The translations under genes were made by a program, and so were the position numbers. A stretch of 40,525 nucleotides of DNA from Stenotrophomonas cyclobalanopsidis. GTDB taxonomy: Bacteria > Pseudomonadota > Gammaproteobacteria > Xanthomonadales > Xanthomonadaceae. The notes beneath the pieces were generated by a model. The model did no database searches. It was not told where the DNA came from and was given only the letters and a program-made list of their open reading frames with translations. This document shows positions 7,603 through 17,475 of this stretch, one piece after another. The stretch is from contig NZ_VYKI01000028.1 of NCBI RefSeq assembly GCF_008710035.1, forward strand, positions 5,135 to 45,659. Direction: 5' to 3'. Each line of letters starts with the position of its first letter. Within the stretch, counting starts at the first letter, position 1.

Positions 7603-8511
7603 TCAGATCGCCCAGATACCCGCGATCACCGCCACCACCAGGCCCCACTTGATGACCTGGTAGGCCACCACGCTGCGCTCGCGCAGGGCCTTGGCCTTCA
7701 GGCGCACCTTGTACACGCCACCGAAGGCCTTGTTGACGCCACCGGTCGGGTCACCCGGCAGGTTCGGCGAGGCACCGCCGGCAAGCAGCGTCGACGCCAC
7801 CGCGCGGTTGAACAGGCCCGGCAGGCCGAAGCGCAACGGGCGGGCGATATCGCAGAACAGGATCACGCGGTCCTGGTCGGTCTCGTTGTGCGCGTGGTGG
7901 ATGTAGGTCTCGTCGAACATCATCCACTCGCCATCGCGCCAGCTCTTCTTCACCCCGTCCACCACGATGTAGCAGCCATCGTCGTTGGGCGTGCTAAGGC
8001 CCAGGTGCAGGCGCAGCGAACCGGCGAACGGGTCGCGGTGCGGGCGCAGTTCGCTGCCCGGCGGCAGCTGCGCGAACATCGCCGCGCGCACGTCGGGAAT
8101 CGATTCGATGAGCGCCACGGTCTTCGGGCACATGGCCTTGGCCGACGGATGCGACGGGCCGTACCACTTCAGGTAGAAGCGCTTCCAGCCACGGCGGAAG
8201 AACGAATTGAAGCCGGCATCGTTGTAGCTGCTGGAGGCGGCGATCTTCTGCGCATCGCGCAGGGCCAGCGCCTCGTCGCGGATCACCTGCCAGTTCTGCC
8301 GCAGCGGCTCCAGCTGCGGCAGCTCCTTGCCCGGGTCCAGGAACGGCGTGGTCGGCACCTTCGAGAACAGATACATGATCACGTTGATCGGAGCCATGAA
8401 GCTGGAGTGGTCCAGCAGCTGGCGCGACCAGCGCGCGCGGACTTTGCCGCGGTAATGGATGTACAGCACGCAGGCCACGAACAGCGCTGCCAGGACAATC
8501 TTGATGATCAA
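7603..8511 (-). CDS. lpxO: Aspartyl/asparaginyl beta-hydroxylase-type enzyme, LpxO-like
   Basis: Likely an Fe(II)/2-oxoglutarate dioxygenase that 2-hydroxylates a lipid A acyl chain at the inner membrane. The start is TTG at 8511: no ATG is near, but GGAGGA lies 7 nt upstream, and the protein then begins with a single membrane helix (IIKIVLAALFVACVLYIHY), giving 302 residues as usual for LpxO. Metal and cosubstrate residues are visible: H158xD160 in LRPHRDPFAGSLRLHLGL, a distal His in YIHHAHNE (205-208) and Arg215 in DRVILF. A second hydrophobic segment ends the protein (VIKWGLVVAVIAGIWAI). Other members of this hydroxylase family act on proteins, so the substrate is inferred. Confidence 0.82.
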   Translation of the reverse strand: MIIKIVLAALFVACVLYIHYRGKVRARWSRQLLDHSSFMAPINVIMYLFSKVPTTPFLDPGKELPQLEPLRQNWQVIRDEALALRDAQKIAASSSYNDAGFNSFFRRGWKRFYLKWYGPSHPSAKAMCPKTVALIESIPDVRAAMFAQLPPGSELRPHRDPFAGSLRLHLGLSTPNDDGCYIVVDGVKKSWRDGEWMMFDETYIHHAHNETDQDRVILFCDIARPLRFGLPGLFNRAVASTLLAGGASPNLPGDPTGGVNKAFGGVYKVRLKAKALRERSVVAYQVIKWGLVVAVIAGIWAI

Positions 8512-8734
8512 AACACTTTCCTCCAGCAGGCGCCGGACAGGGAAACGAACGATGCGGCCGCGCGGCCTGCACCAAGGGGGGGACGCGGCAGGGGACGGGG
8601 ACGTGCCGGGTGGGGGGCGGCCGCCGATGTCGCGGGTTAACAGCTTATGGTCCGCAGGCGCTGTGCCGGGGTCAAGCTGCTCGTGCACCCTGTTCAGCAT
8701 CATGTAGCTGAACAACAGTCCTACACTGGCCCCG

Positions 8735-9694
8735 ATGCCTGCCCGCGACCCTGCTACCTACCCTGCCCTCAGCGCCCGCTATGCGGATTTCTTTCCGGAC
8801 CAGCCAGCCGCCACCCCGCGCAGCGAAACCTTCCGCTGGGCAGGTGGTTCGCTGCAGCTGGACCGCCACGGCCCGACCGATGCCGACGCGACCGTGATGC
8901 TGGTGCACGGCGCCGGCGGCTATGGGCGCATGTTCGCCCCGCTGGCGGCTGGCCTGGCCGACGCCGGGCATGAAGTGCTGGCGCCGGACCTGCCGGGCTA
9001 TGGTCTGAGCACCGCCCCTTGGCAAACCATCGACTACGGCGCATGGAAGCAAGCCCTGCTGGCCCTGATCGACGCCGAACACCAGCGCCGGCCGCGCCCG
9101 GTCGTGCTGCTCGGCGCCAGCATCGGGGGCTACCTGGCTTACCTGGTGGCGGCCGAATCACCGTGGGTGCGGGGGCTGGTGGCGACCACCCTGGCCGACC
9201 CGCGCGATCCCGTGGTGCAGGCCGCGCTGGTGCGCCAGCCGTGGATGCGCGCCCTGCTGCCCACGCTGCGGCCCCTCAGCCGCCTCACCCGCGGCCTGCG
9301 CGTGCCGGTGCGCTGGTTCACCCACATGCAGCGCATGTCGCGCGACCCGGCCCTGAACGCGCTGGTCTGCGCCGACCCGCTGGGTGGCGGCAACCGCGTG
9401 CCGCTGGGGCTGCTGGCCTCGCTGTTCGACACCGCCCCGGCGCTGGAGCCCGAGCAGTTCCAGCGCTGCCCGGTACTGATGCTGCACCCGGCCTGCGACG
9501 ACTGGACCCCGGTGGCGATCAGCGACCGCTTCTTCCAGCGCCTAGCCGCGCCCAGGCAGCGGGTGCTGCTGGAAGCGTGCGGCCACTTCCCCATCGAGCA
9601 GCCCGGCCTGGACCAGCTGCGCGATGCACTACTGCCGTTCGTGCAACGCATTGCAGGGCACTTGGATGGCAAACCATTGATTGCAAAGGCCTGA
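8735..9694 (+). CDS. Alpha/beta hydrolase
   Basis: A cytoplasmic alpha/beta-hydrolase-fold protein of 319 residues with no signal peptide. It has the oxyanion loop VHGAGGYG (58-65), the nucleophile elbow GASIGG with Ser129, a cap region (about 155-235), a late acidic strand (PACDDWTPV) and the catalytic His in ACGHFPIEQPG. The cap is rich in Arg (RPLSRLTRGLRVPVRW). Substrate is unknown; nothing in the neighbourhood fixes it. It is divergent from the LpxO-like gene, 223 bp away. Confidence 0.85.
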   Translation: MPARDPATYPALSARYADFFPDQPAATPRSETFRWAGGSLQLDRHGPTDADATVMLVHGAGGYGRMFAPLAAGLADAGHEVLAPDLPGYGLSTAPWQTIDYGAWKQALLALIDAEHQRRPRPVVLLGASIGGYLAYLVAAESPWVRGLVATTLADPRDPVVQAALVRQPWMRALLPTLRPLSRLTRGLRVPVRWFTHMQRMSRDPALNALVCADPLGGGNRVPLGLLASLFDTAPALEPEQFQRCPVLMLHPACDDWTPVAISDRFFQRLAAPRQRVLLEACGHFPIEQPGLDQLRDALLPFVQRIAGHLDGKPLIAKA

Positions 9695-9894
9695 AGCGCT
9701 TAGTGAGACGAAATTGTCCGATCAGGTGCGACGAACTGTTCCAGCCACGGCCCCGACATTTCTCCGACAAAACGTGGATTAGCAAACTCGGCGGTACTAA
9801 AATTCGCTTAACGAGAGTTTAGCTACCTCCCCCCAAGTCGTACCGGTTCGCTTGACGCTGCAGCGCCACCCACCGGGTCGTCCGAGACCCCGCC

Positions 9895-10535
9895 ATGACT
9901 TCCCCTGTTTCCCCTTCCCCATCCTGCGGCGATGATGCCGTGGCCCCGCTGCTGCTCAAGCGCGGTGAACGCTTCCTCGCCCCCGATGTCTACCGCACCT
10001 GCCTGGACGGCCGTCCGGCGGTGGTCAAGGACTATTCCCGCTACCGCGGAACCCCCGTTTCGCTGATCGCGCGCCTCATGGTGCGCCGCGAAGCCCGCAT
10101 CCTGCAGCGCCTGGGCGGCTGGAAGCACGCCCCGGCCCTGCTCGGCACCCTCGGCGGCCTCGCTCTGGGCATGGAATTCATTCCGGGGCAGACGCTCAGC
10201 ACCGCGCAGGCGGTGGGCAATGAAGTGTTCGACCAGCTGCAGCACGCGCTCAGCCGCCTGCACGCGGCCGGCATCACCCACAACGACCTGCACGGCACCA
10301 ACGTGGTGGTGAGTGGTGGCGTGCCGGTGCTGCTGGACTTCACCTCGGCCTGGCGCGCACCGCGCTGGCTGCGCCGCAACCCGCTCAGCCGGCAGATGCG
10401 CCGCAGCGACATGAAGAACCTGCTGAAGATCCGCCAGCGCGTGACCGGCCAGGCGCCGAGCGCCGCGCAAGCCGCCCTGGTGGCCGACCCGGGCTGGGTC
10501 GCCGCCGTGCGCCAGGGCTGGAAGCGGTTCTACAA

Positions 10536-10551
<16 letters not shown>
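9895..10551 (+). CDS. Small lipopolysaccharide-kinase/RIO-like protein kinase
   Basis: A 218-residue protein with the compact kinase fold used by Kdo/heptose kinases and RIO-like proteins. Key residues are Lys45 in AVVKDYS, the catalytic loop HNDLHGTN with Asp131 and Asn136, and the metal-binding Asp148 in VLLDFT. The N-terminal 25 residues are low-complexity. It may phosphorylate a sugar or lipid at the inner face of the membrane; no LPS core genes are adjacent to confirm this. The final codons (WAKR, stop) are copied twice in the repeat block that follows. Confidence 0.78.
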
Positions 10552-11359
<808 letters not shown>

Positions 11360-11397
11360 TTATGCGCAGAACGGCCTGCCAGGCCACGGAGTCCCCC

Positions 11398-11652
11398 ATG
11401 ATCGACCTGAACCACCTCGATGACCTCGCCCGCCGCCTGAGCGACCTGGTCCCGCCGGGCCTGCGCGAATCGCGCGAGGAACTGCAGGCCACCTTCAAGA
11501 CCGCGCTGCAGGCCGGCCTGGCCAAGCTGGACCTGGTGACGCGCGAGGAATTTGAAGTGCAGCGCGCGGTGCTGTTGAAGACGCGCGAGAAGCTGGATGC
11601 GCTGGAAGCGACTGTGCGTGAGCTTGAGGGGCGGGATTCAGCCCAGGGCTGA
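11398..11652 (+). CDS. ubiK: Ubiquinone biosynthesis accessory factor UbiK (BMFP family)
   Basis: An 84-residue protein beginning MIDLNHLDDLARRLSDLVPP and continuing into an amphipathic helix and a coiled coil (LLKTREKLDALEATVRELEG). This is the layout of UbiK (YqiC/BMFP), which helps the Ubi complex in aerobic ubiquinone synthesis and is also a membrane-fusogenic protein. A ribosome site (GGAG) precedes the ATG. In many gammaproteobacteria ubiK neighbours comM; here the radical SAM cluster lies between them. Confidence 0.9.
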   Translation: MIDLNHLDDLARRLSDLVPPGLRESREELQATFKTALQAGLAKLDLVTREEFEVQRAVLLKTREKLDALEATVRELEGRDSAQG

Positions 11653-11722
11653 GCGCTGCCCCCAGTAGATGTGACAGGGATGCGACCCCCGGGCACAGCA
11701 GAGGTCGCGCCCATAGCAGTGA

Positions 11723-12772
11723 CTAGCCAGTGCGGGTGATCAGCGGACACCCAAGTTCTGATGCGTCACCTGACAGAAAACCTCGCGTCCAGAACTTCAT
11801 CTTCTCGGGGTCCAAGGCTACCGTCCCGTCTTCAGCCAAAGCCCCAACCACATTGCCCTCGCTGCCCAGCGCTACGGTGCACTTTCCAATTCGCCCATCC
11901 GCACGGATCAGCATATGGTTGGGTTTGGCTGCGTAGCACACGTGACTGACACGGAGACCCGACTCCTTCAATGACTGGAACGCCTGGTTCGACTCGGAAA
12001 GCCCTGACACCGAAATCTGGCTTTCAAACTCAGCCTCCACTCCGTTCTCCACAGAAAAGCCTTCAGCTTCAAAGTGCGCCTGCAGGAGCTTCGATATCCG
12101 GACGGCCTCGGCGTGTGTAATCATCTGCAGAGACTCGCCCTTCCCGCCAAGATTGGATATGTCGCGCAGAAACACCGTGAAGCGTGCATCTCCCTTGAAG
12201 TCACCACACAGCCGGCGCGAAAGCCGCATCAGGCTCTCTTCATTGCCCGGCATGATGTGCAGCCGCATCATCACCGTGAAGTTGAAGCTGGTGGCCTTCA
12301 TGGCAAGCAGGTTCTCGTAGATCCGATGAAACGTGCCAGCCCCAGAGGCATACCGTCGCGTCAGATTGTGAGCATCCGAATCGCCATCCAGCGATATCTG
12401 GAAGAAGTTCACGCCAAGTGCTACCAGTTCACTCAACAACGGCGGAGTCAGCTCAAAACCGTTCGTGGTCATGCTGCAATCCAGCACCTCGAGAGCCCCA
12501 GACGAAGAATGCGCGTGGAAGTTCCGAGACAATTCCAGGACAACACCCTGTGCTAGAAGCGGCTCACCGCCAAACCATTCCACACGCAGCTCTTTCAGCC
12601 CATGCTGCTCCACACGCCTGCGCACCAGCGCCTTGATTCCGGCAATGGTTGGCGCACGCATCCGACCAATCTCGAAATCCTCGTAGCAGTAGACACACCG
12701 GAAATTGCACTTCTCGGTCGGCATGATCGTCAGCTCCAACCGCCTGTTCAATCGTTCCTGAAAGTTCTCCAC
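11723..12772 (-). CDS. Radical SAM/SPASM peptide maturase, C-terminus probably cut off
   Basis: A 349-residue radical SAM enzyme, likely modifying the peptide encoded at 17476-17661. The GTG start at 12772 follows directly on the exporter stop and has AGGAG upstream. The SAM 4Fe-4S motif is C22-NFR-C26-VY-C29; WFGGEP (67-71) and SLDG (128-130) are family motifs. A SPASM half follows: C279 (HVCYAAKPNHMLIRADG) and C298 (GKCTVAL), then C342 in LGCPL, after which the protein stops at residue 349. Typical SPASM domains have further Cys here. After the stop, in another frame, the sequence encodes HCYGRDLCC, so a frameshift may have removed the last ligands. The reaction (thioether or C-C crosslink) cannot be told from sequence. 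Confidence 0.85.
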   Translation of the reverse strand: MENFQERLNRRLELTIMPTEKCNFRCVYCYEDFEIGRMRAPTIAGIKALVRRRVEQHGLKELRVEWFGGEPLLAQGVVLELSRNFHAHSSSGALEVLDCSMTTNGFELTPPLLSELVALGVNFFQISLDGDSDAHNLTRRYASGAGTFHRIYENLLAMKATSFNFTVMMRLHIMPGNEESLMRLSRRLCGDFKGDARFTVFLRDISNLGGKGESLQMITHAEAVRISKLLQAHFEAEGFSVENGVEAEFESQISVSGLSESNQAFQSLKESGLRVSHVCYAAKPNHMLIRADGRIGKCTVALGSEGNVVGALAEDGTVALDPEKMKFWTRGFLSGDASELGCPLITRTG

Positions 12773-14863
12773 CTACCTCTCCTTGTAGTTGCTCCCCACC
12801 CTGATCACACGCACCCCCTCCGGTAGAGTGGAAACCCGGTGCGTCACAATGATCCTCGTCATCTGCAGTCCCAAAAGGACACTCATGATCTGCTGCTCCG
12901 CCTCGTAGTCGAGCTGGCTCAGCGTTTCGTCCAGAACCAGGATTCTTGGCGCCCGATAGAGAGCGCGCGCCAACAGAAGGCGCTTCTGCTGGCCACCGGA
13001 CAGCAACCGCCCTTCATCCCCCACCTGGGTCGCAAGCGCCATCGGCTGGGACGATGCAAAGTCGTCGAGTCCCGCAGCAGCGAGGCAATGCCAGACGCGC
13101 GGGATATCGGCCACCTCCCCAAGCGTGATGTTCTCAAGCACAGCCCCTGACAGCAGCGTGTCCTGCTGGAGGACCGTTCCAATCTGGCGGCGCAGCAATG
13201 GCAAGTGACAGGCCCTTACCTCACAACCATCCACTTCAAGCACGCCGTCTGTCGGAGCCACCAAGCCAGCCAGAATGCTCAACAGCGTTGACTTGCCCAC
13301 ACCCGAGGGACCAACGATGGCTACCATCTCACCCGGTCGAATGTTGAGGCTTACATCCTTCAGTACCCAAGGATCATCGATGGAGTACCGGAAGTGGATG
13401 CCACGACAGACAACGGACGGCGCGGGACCTCTGTGGCCCGCGCCGGCCCAGTCCGCACACTCCTCTACCGGCTCGGAGAGCACCTCCGAAATTCTCTGCA
13501 GATGCACCTGCGCCATCTTTACGTCCATCACTTTCGGTACGAGCGCATTTGCGCGCTGGCAGATCATTTCGGCATAGATGGTCACGGCGACAAGAGCACC
13601 GACGGATAGAGCTCCGCCGTCAACCGCCAACACGCCCGCGTAGACCACGAGGACCCTCAAGAGACCGAGAATCAAGTCGCTTCCAGACTGCGAAAAGATA
13701 GCCATGCGCTGAAGAGAAAGACTCGCTCTGATAAGTGACGCGTTGCCCCTGCGAAACCGGTCACCCCTGAGCCGCTCCATTCCGTTCAGCTTGACCGTCT
13801 GCGCTGCGCGCACGGTCTCGATCACCTCACGGTCCTGCGATGCAAGCCTGTTTGCGAGCACGTTGCACGCGACGCCTACTCGTCCTGACATGGATACCCG
13901 AACAGCCATGCACAAAGCCGCTCCAGAAGCGGCCATCACCGCAAGCGGGAGGCTATAGGTACAGCACGCCGCAAGCAGGATGAACAGCGCAAGCGCATCG
14001 ACCGCGCATTCCACGATCCGTGACGATGCAAGCTCCTGAACTTCGTGCACCGATCCCAGCCGCGAGATGACATCTGCTGGATGCCTGCGCAGGAAGTAGG
14101 ACGGAGGAAGCTCCAGTACCCGGCCAAACACACTGTTCGAAAGCGCGCCAATGATCGAAGCACCCAGATCTGCAGTGAGCAGAGCGCGGATGGAACTAGC
14201 CCATACTCTCGCAATCGCAATGAAAGCGAATACGAGCAACAGGCCTTCCGCACTTAATACTCCAGTGCCCCCTAGACCATCTACCGCGGACTGGATGTAC
14301 AAAGGCGCTACGACCGTAAGCAGCTCCGCCACTAAAGCTAGAAGCAGTATCGGGAGATACCGGAGCCTGCGTGGACGCATCTGCGACGTCAGTGCCGACC
14401 AGGGGCTTGGCTCCACCGGCATGTCTTCACACTGTCTGCCACCGCCAGTAAACCGAAGCAATGCACCGGAGAATCGTCTCTCCAATTCGGCACAGGAGAG
14501 AACCAGCTCGCCGACAGCCGGGTCGAGCACAAGAAACTGCTCGGCTCCACATCGCTCGACGACCACGAAGTGGCAGTCATCAACCAGAATAATGCAGGTC
14601 GCATCAAGCTTTCTCAGCGCTGACCCGGTTCCGGCAAACACGCGGTGCTGCAAGCCAAGGTCGCGGGCAATCTCCGAAAGACGAGCAACCGTCGTACCTC
14701 GAAGTGAAACCGGGTATCGACGCCGCAGCCAGCGAAGGGTTACCCGCCGATCGTATCTGGCAGCGATCATCGCCAAGCACGCCAAACCACACTCTGTGGA
14801 CTCGGACTGAAGGACGACGTCCCGACTCCGAAGCATCCAGCGATTCCACAGCCCAAGCACCAT
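12773..14863 (-). CDS. C39-peptidase ABC exporter (peptidase-containing ATP-binding transporter)
   Basis: A 696-residue bifunctional exporter that would cut the leader of a Gly-Gly-type precursor and export the core. The N-terminal C39 peptidase is complete: Cys25 in ESTECGLACLAM, His98 in CHFVVVERCG and Asp114 in LVLDPAVG, unlike the inactive domain of HlyB. Membrane helices occupy about 165-430. The ATPase has Walker A GPSGVGKST (Lys524), signature LLSGGQQKRLLLARAL and Walker B RILVLDETLSQLD. ATG 14863 has AGGAGA upstream. It lies between the second permease (21-bp gap) and the radical SAM gene (no gap), so all are co-transcribed. Confidence 0.93.
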   Translation of the reverse strand: MVLGLWNRWMLRSRDVVLQSESTECGLACLAMIAARYDRRVTLRWLRRRYPVSLRGTTVARLSEIARDLGLQHRVFAGTGSALRKLDATCIILVDDCHFVVVERCGAEQFLVLDPAVGELVLSCAELERRFSGALLRFTGGGRQCEDMPVEPSPWSALTSQMRPRRLRYLPILLLALVAELLTVVAPLYIQSAVDGLGGTGVLSAEGLLLVFAFIAIARVWASSIRALLTADLGASIIGALSNSVFGRVLELPPSYFLRRHPADVISRLGSVHEVQELASSRIVECAVDALALFILLAACCTYSLPLAVMAASGAALCMAVRVSMSGRVGVACNVLANRLASQDREVIETVRAAQTVKLNGMERLRGDRFRRGNASLIRASLSLQRMAIFSQSGSDLILGLLRVLVVYAGVLAVDGGALSVGALVAVTIYAEMICQRANALVPKVMDVKMAQVHLQRISEVLSEPVEECADWAGAGHRGPAPSVVCRGIHFRYSIDDPWVLKDVSLNIRPGEMVAIVGPSGVGKSTLLSILAGLVAPTDGVLEVDGCEVRACHLPLLRRQIGTVLQQDTLLSGAVLENITLGEVADIPRVWHCLAAAGLDDFASSQPMALATQVGDEGRLLSGGQQKRLLLARALYRAPRILVLDETLSQLDYEAEQQIMSVLLGLQMTRIIVTHRVSTLPEGVRVIRVGSNYKER

Positions 14864-14884
14864 GCTCTTCTCCTGGACACGCGG

Positions 14885-16120
14885 TCATCGCTGGCGAAAC
14901 GCCAGGGCGGGATCAACCTTGGCCGCGCCCAAGGCGGGAATCAGAGCGGCGATCTGGCAACTCAGCAACGTCAGCCCCGCGCCCAGTGCAACCGAAGCGG
15001 CGCTTACTGCAGGCATCTCCAGCTGGAGCGCGAGAAGACGGTTCGCCACTACGGCCAACCCTGCACCCACGATCACGCCGAGCCCGGCAACAACGGCGCT
15101 CTCCACGGCGAAGAGAGCCACAACGTCACGTCGGGATGCCCCAAGCGCGCGCCGGATGGCAATCGACCGGTGTCTGGCACAGACCCAGTAATGGCTCATT
15201 CCGAATACCCCCAGCGCTGACGAAGCGGTCACAACAACAATCACCGCCAGCAACACACTTGACCTGGATGCGTCCTTTGCGAAATGCGCTGTCCTGAGCT
15301 CGGCCACGGAGCGAACCGGCTCCTGTACAAAGCCAGGCATGGACGAGGACAGGGCGCGAATCACGGCCCGCTTCGCCTCCAGATCAAATGGTACGCTCCG
15401 CCGGACGGCATACAGCCCCCCGACACTCTGGGTGTCGATCTTCACTTCCGAGATCACGGCCTCGTAGTCGCTGGCATCACCGGTCGATGCGCTCCTGAAG
15501 TCTTCCGTGATACCCACGACCCGCAGGGTCAGAGGATAGCTGCCCCACACCTCGGTATGGATCATCTTTCCCAGAGCGTCGCCCGCAGGGAAAAGGCGCT
15601 TGGCGAGACTTCGGGTGACGACCGCAGGTACGGCCAACGTGCTGTTGGATTCAAGTACGTCCTCTACGGCAGGTGCCTGCAGGCTATCCAGCGCAACGCC
15701 CTGGACAACTGATGTACCCAGTACGCTTGCGAGCTGCTCGCTTCCAAAGTAGATATACGGGTGCCCTGACGCATCGCGGTTGGACTTCTCCAGCCGCACC
15801 GACCCACGCTCCACCGCGAAAGGCACCGGGCCGAGTGCCGCGGCGCTGATACCTGGTACGTCCCGCAGTGCACGCAGCCCAGCGCCCGAACTGGTTGCGG
15901 CATCGTCGAAGCCGATGACGCCTATGTTCTGCACCACGGCGATACGGGCCTCGCTCAGGCCGGACTCGGCATCGATGCGCTCCGAAGCCTCCAGCACGAT
16001 CGTGGATATGTTTGCAAGCACCGCCATGGAAACTGAGATCTGAAGCACCATGAGGCCAACGACCGTTAGGTGCTTCGACACCGTTCTCAGCGTCGTCACC
16101 ATCGCGTGAACCACCTTCAT
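14885..16120 (-). CDS. FtsX/MacB-type ABC permease, second of a pair
   Basis: A 411-residue permease with one N-terminal helix (about 18-40: LTVVGLMVLQISVSMAVLANI), a large periplasmic domain (about 45-285) and three C-terminal helices containing the FtsX signature RSIAIRRALGASRRDVVALF. Its ATG overlaps the stop of the first permease (ATGA), so the two are coupled and probably form a heterodimer, as LolC/LolE do. No MacB/LolD-type ATPase gene occurs in the cluster; one must be supplied from elsewhere. A role in self-protection or periplasmic handling of the exported peptide is inferred from position only. Confidence 0.85.
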   Translation of the reverse strand: MKVVHAMVTTLRTVSKHLTVVGLMVLQISVSMAVLANISTIVLEASERIDAESGLSEARIAVVQNIGVIGFDDAATSSGAGLRALRDVPGISAAALGPVPFAVERGSVRLEKSNRDASGHPYIYFGSEQLASVLGTSVVQGVALDSLQAPAVEDVLESNSTLAVPAVVTRSLAKRLFPAGDALGKMIHTEVWGSYPLTLRVVGITEDFRSASTGDASDYEAVISEVKIDTQSVGGLYAVRRSVPFDLEAKRAVIRALSSSMPGFVQEPVRSVAELRTAHFAKDASRSSVLLAVIVVVTASSALGVFGMSHYWVCARHRSIAIRRALGASRRDVVALFAVESAVVAGLGVIVGAGLAVVANRLLALQLEMPAVSAASVALGAGLTLLSCQIAALIPALGAAKVDPALAFRQR

Positions 16121-17409
16121 GACACGTCCCCCATGCGCAACGATACGAACCGCTGGCTGGCTCTCCACAGCGGAATTGATGCCGACAGAAGTGCAGACAT
16201 CGCCGCGATCAGGGGGCACAGGGCCACGTACCACCACGCAATGGAAAGGTGCGACGCATACGCGCTGGAGAGATCCTGCACGACCCGGAATCCAAGGAGG
16301 GCCATTGGAATGGAGACGAGTCCTCCGGCGGCCCCCAGCACGGCTGAATGAACGGCGAGCTGCCTGACGATGTCTCCTCGGGTTGCGCCAAGCGACCGGC
16401 GAATGGCGATCTCCCTGGACTGACCCACAAAGCCAGCCAGGAAGAGTCCGGCGGCATTCACGAGGCAGATGACCAGGACACCGGCTGCGAACCACAGCTG
16501 TGTACTGACTTCATCGGGAAGTACGTCATTGATCGCCAGCCACTCCTTGAGCGGTGCCACGCGGGAGAACACGTCAGTGGCTCTGCCTGAATTGACCTGC
16601 GCCAGCCCATAGCGGTGCAGCGCACTGCTGAATGTGCCGAGCGCCTGCGTGTCGTTCAGCTGGACCCATAGCTGCAGCCACGCGCACGATGGGCTATCCG
16701 GATCCTCAGGGACGCCGTCGCGACAGGACATCGCGCCCATGCCGTAGTCCTTTGGCAGCGCACGCCATGCCGCCAGCGGGATGTAGAGACGTTCGCTCTC
16801 CGCGTAAGCACCGCCTCGAAGATCGTGGAATCGTGGAATGGGATTCCAGTCCTCCACCACGCCGACGATGGCGAAGCTCCGCGTGGCCAGCTCGATCTGT
16901 CTGCCCACCGCAGATTGCGATCCGAACAGCTCTCTTGAGAGTGATCGCGAGATCACTGCAACGCGCGCTTCATTCTGGTCATCATCGGATCGCCAGAAGG
17001 CCCCGGAAAGCAGCTTCAGATCGAGCAGGGATTGCGCACCGGACGTAAAGCCTCGAACGGCAATCATGCCGAGCGGCCGATCCGTTCCCACGGGCCTGTA
17101 GGGAAGCCAGGATGACGACGTTGCTACGCTCGGTACGCCGGTGAGGCGGGAAATTTCCTGCACATCGTGCAGCGACAGCACAGACAGCGGCCGGGCAGAG
17201 CTGGATCGGGCGGCATCATCCCGCAGATCAAGCTCCACGTGATAGAGAGACTGGCTGATGCTGGGTGCAGGATCGCCCCCGAGGCCGATCCGGATCATCA
17301 GCATCGTGGCAAACGCGCTTATGCCTGTCGCTACGGCGAGCACGATCAGCACGCTGAGAAGTTTCGACCTGTGGATGCCGGACAGTGCGAGTTCCAACGC
17401 GTATCGCAT
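16117..17409 (-). CDS. FtsX/MacB-type ABC permease, first of a pair
   Basis: A 430-residue permease: N-terminal helix (LLSVLIVLAVATGISAFATM), a MacB-like periplasmic domain (about 45-305) and three C-terminal helices with the motif REIAIRRSLGATRGDIVRQL. The start at 17409 (MRYALELALSGI) is chosen over an upstream ATG because GGAGAGGAG precedes it and the start is family-like. The periplasmic domain includes a Cys pair (SCRDGVPEDPDSPSC) that could form a disulfide. It is the first gene after the precursor peptide, 66 bp downstream, with a hairpin in the gap. The partner permease follows with an overlap. Confidence 0.85.
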   Translation of the reverse strand: MRYALELALSGIHRSKLLSVLIVLAVATGISAFATMLMIRIGLGGDPAPSISQSLYHVELDLRDDAARSSSARPLSVLSLHDVQEISRLTGVPSVATSSSWLPYRPVGTDRPLGMIAVRGFTSGAQSLLDLKLLSGAFWRSDDDQNEARVAVISRSLSRELFGSQSAVGRQIELATRSFAIVGVVEDWNPIPRFHDLRGGAYAESERLYIPLAAWRALPKDYGMGAMSCRDGVPEDPDSPSCAWLQLWVQLNDTQALGTFSSALHRYGLAQVNSGRATDVFSRVAPLKEWLAINDVLPDEVSTQLWFAAGVLVICLVNAAGLFLAGFVGQSREIAIRRSLGATRGDIVRQLAVHSAVLGAAGGLVSIPMALLGFRVVQDLSSAYASHLSIAWWYVALCPLIAAMSALLSASIPLWRASQRFVSLRMGDVS

Positions 17410-17437
17410 GCGCTCCTCTCCTTGGTACGCTGAAAGA

Positions 17438-17464
17438 GATGCGCCGCCACGAGGACGGCGCATC
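17438..17464 (-). promoter_or_regulatory. Hairpin between precursor gene and permease genes
   Basis: GATGCGCCG / (C)GGCGCATC arms at 17438-17446 and 17456-17464 form a perfect 9-bp stem with a 9-nt loop, 12 bp after the precursor stop. No T run follows in the transcription direction (TCTTTCAG). Such a leaky terminator or processing/stability hairpin would give more precursor than enzyme mRNA, as is common in peptide natural-product operons. Confidence 0.6.
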
Positions 17465-17475
17465 ATGTGCAATTC

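Noticed and set aside
8636..8650. GTTAACAGC upstream of the LpxO-like gene as a further PhoP box
   Set aside because: It resembles the half-site at 1815-1823, but no second half-site occurs 11 bp away, so one word is not enough.
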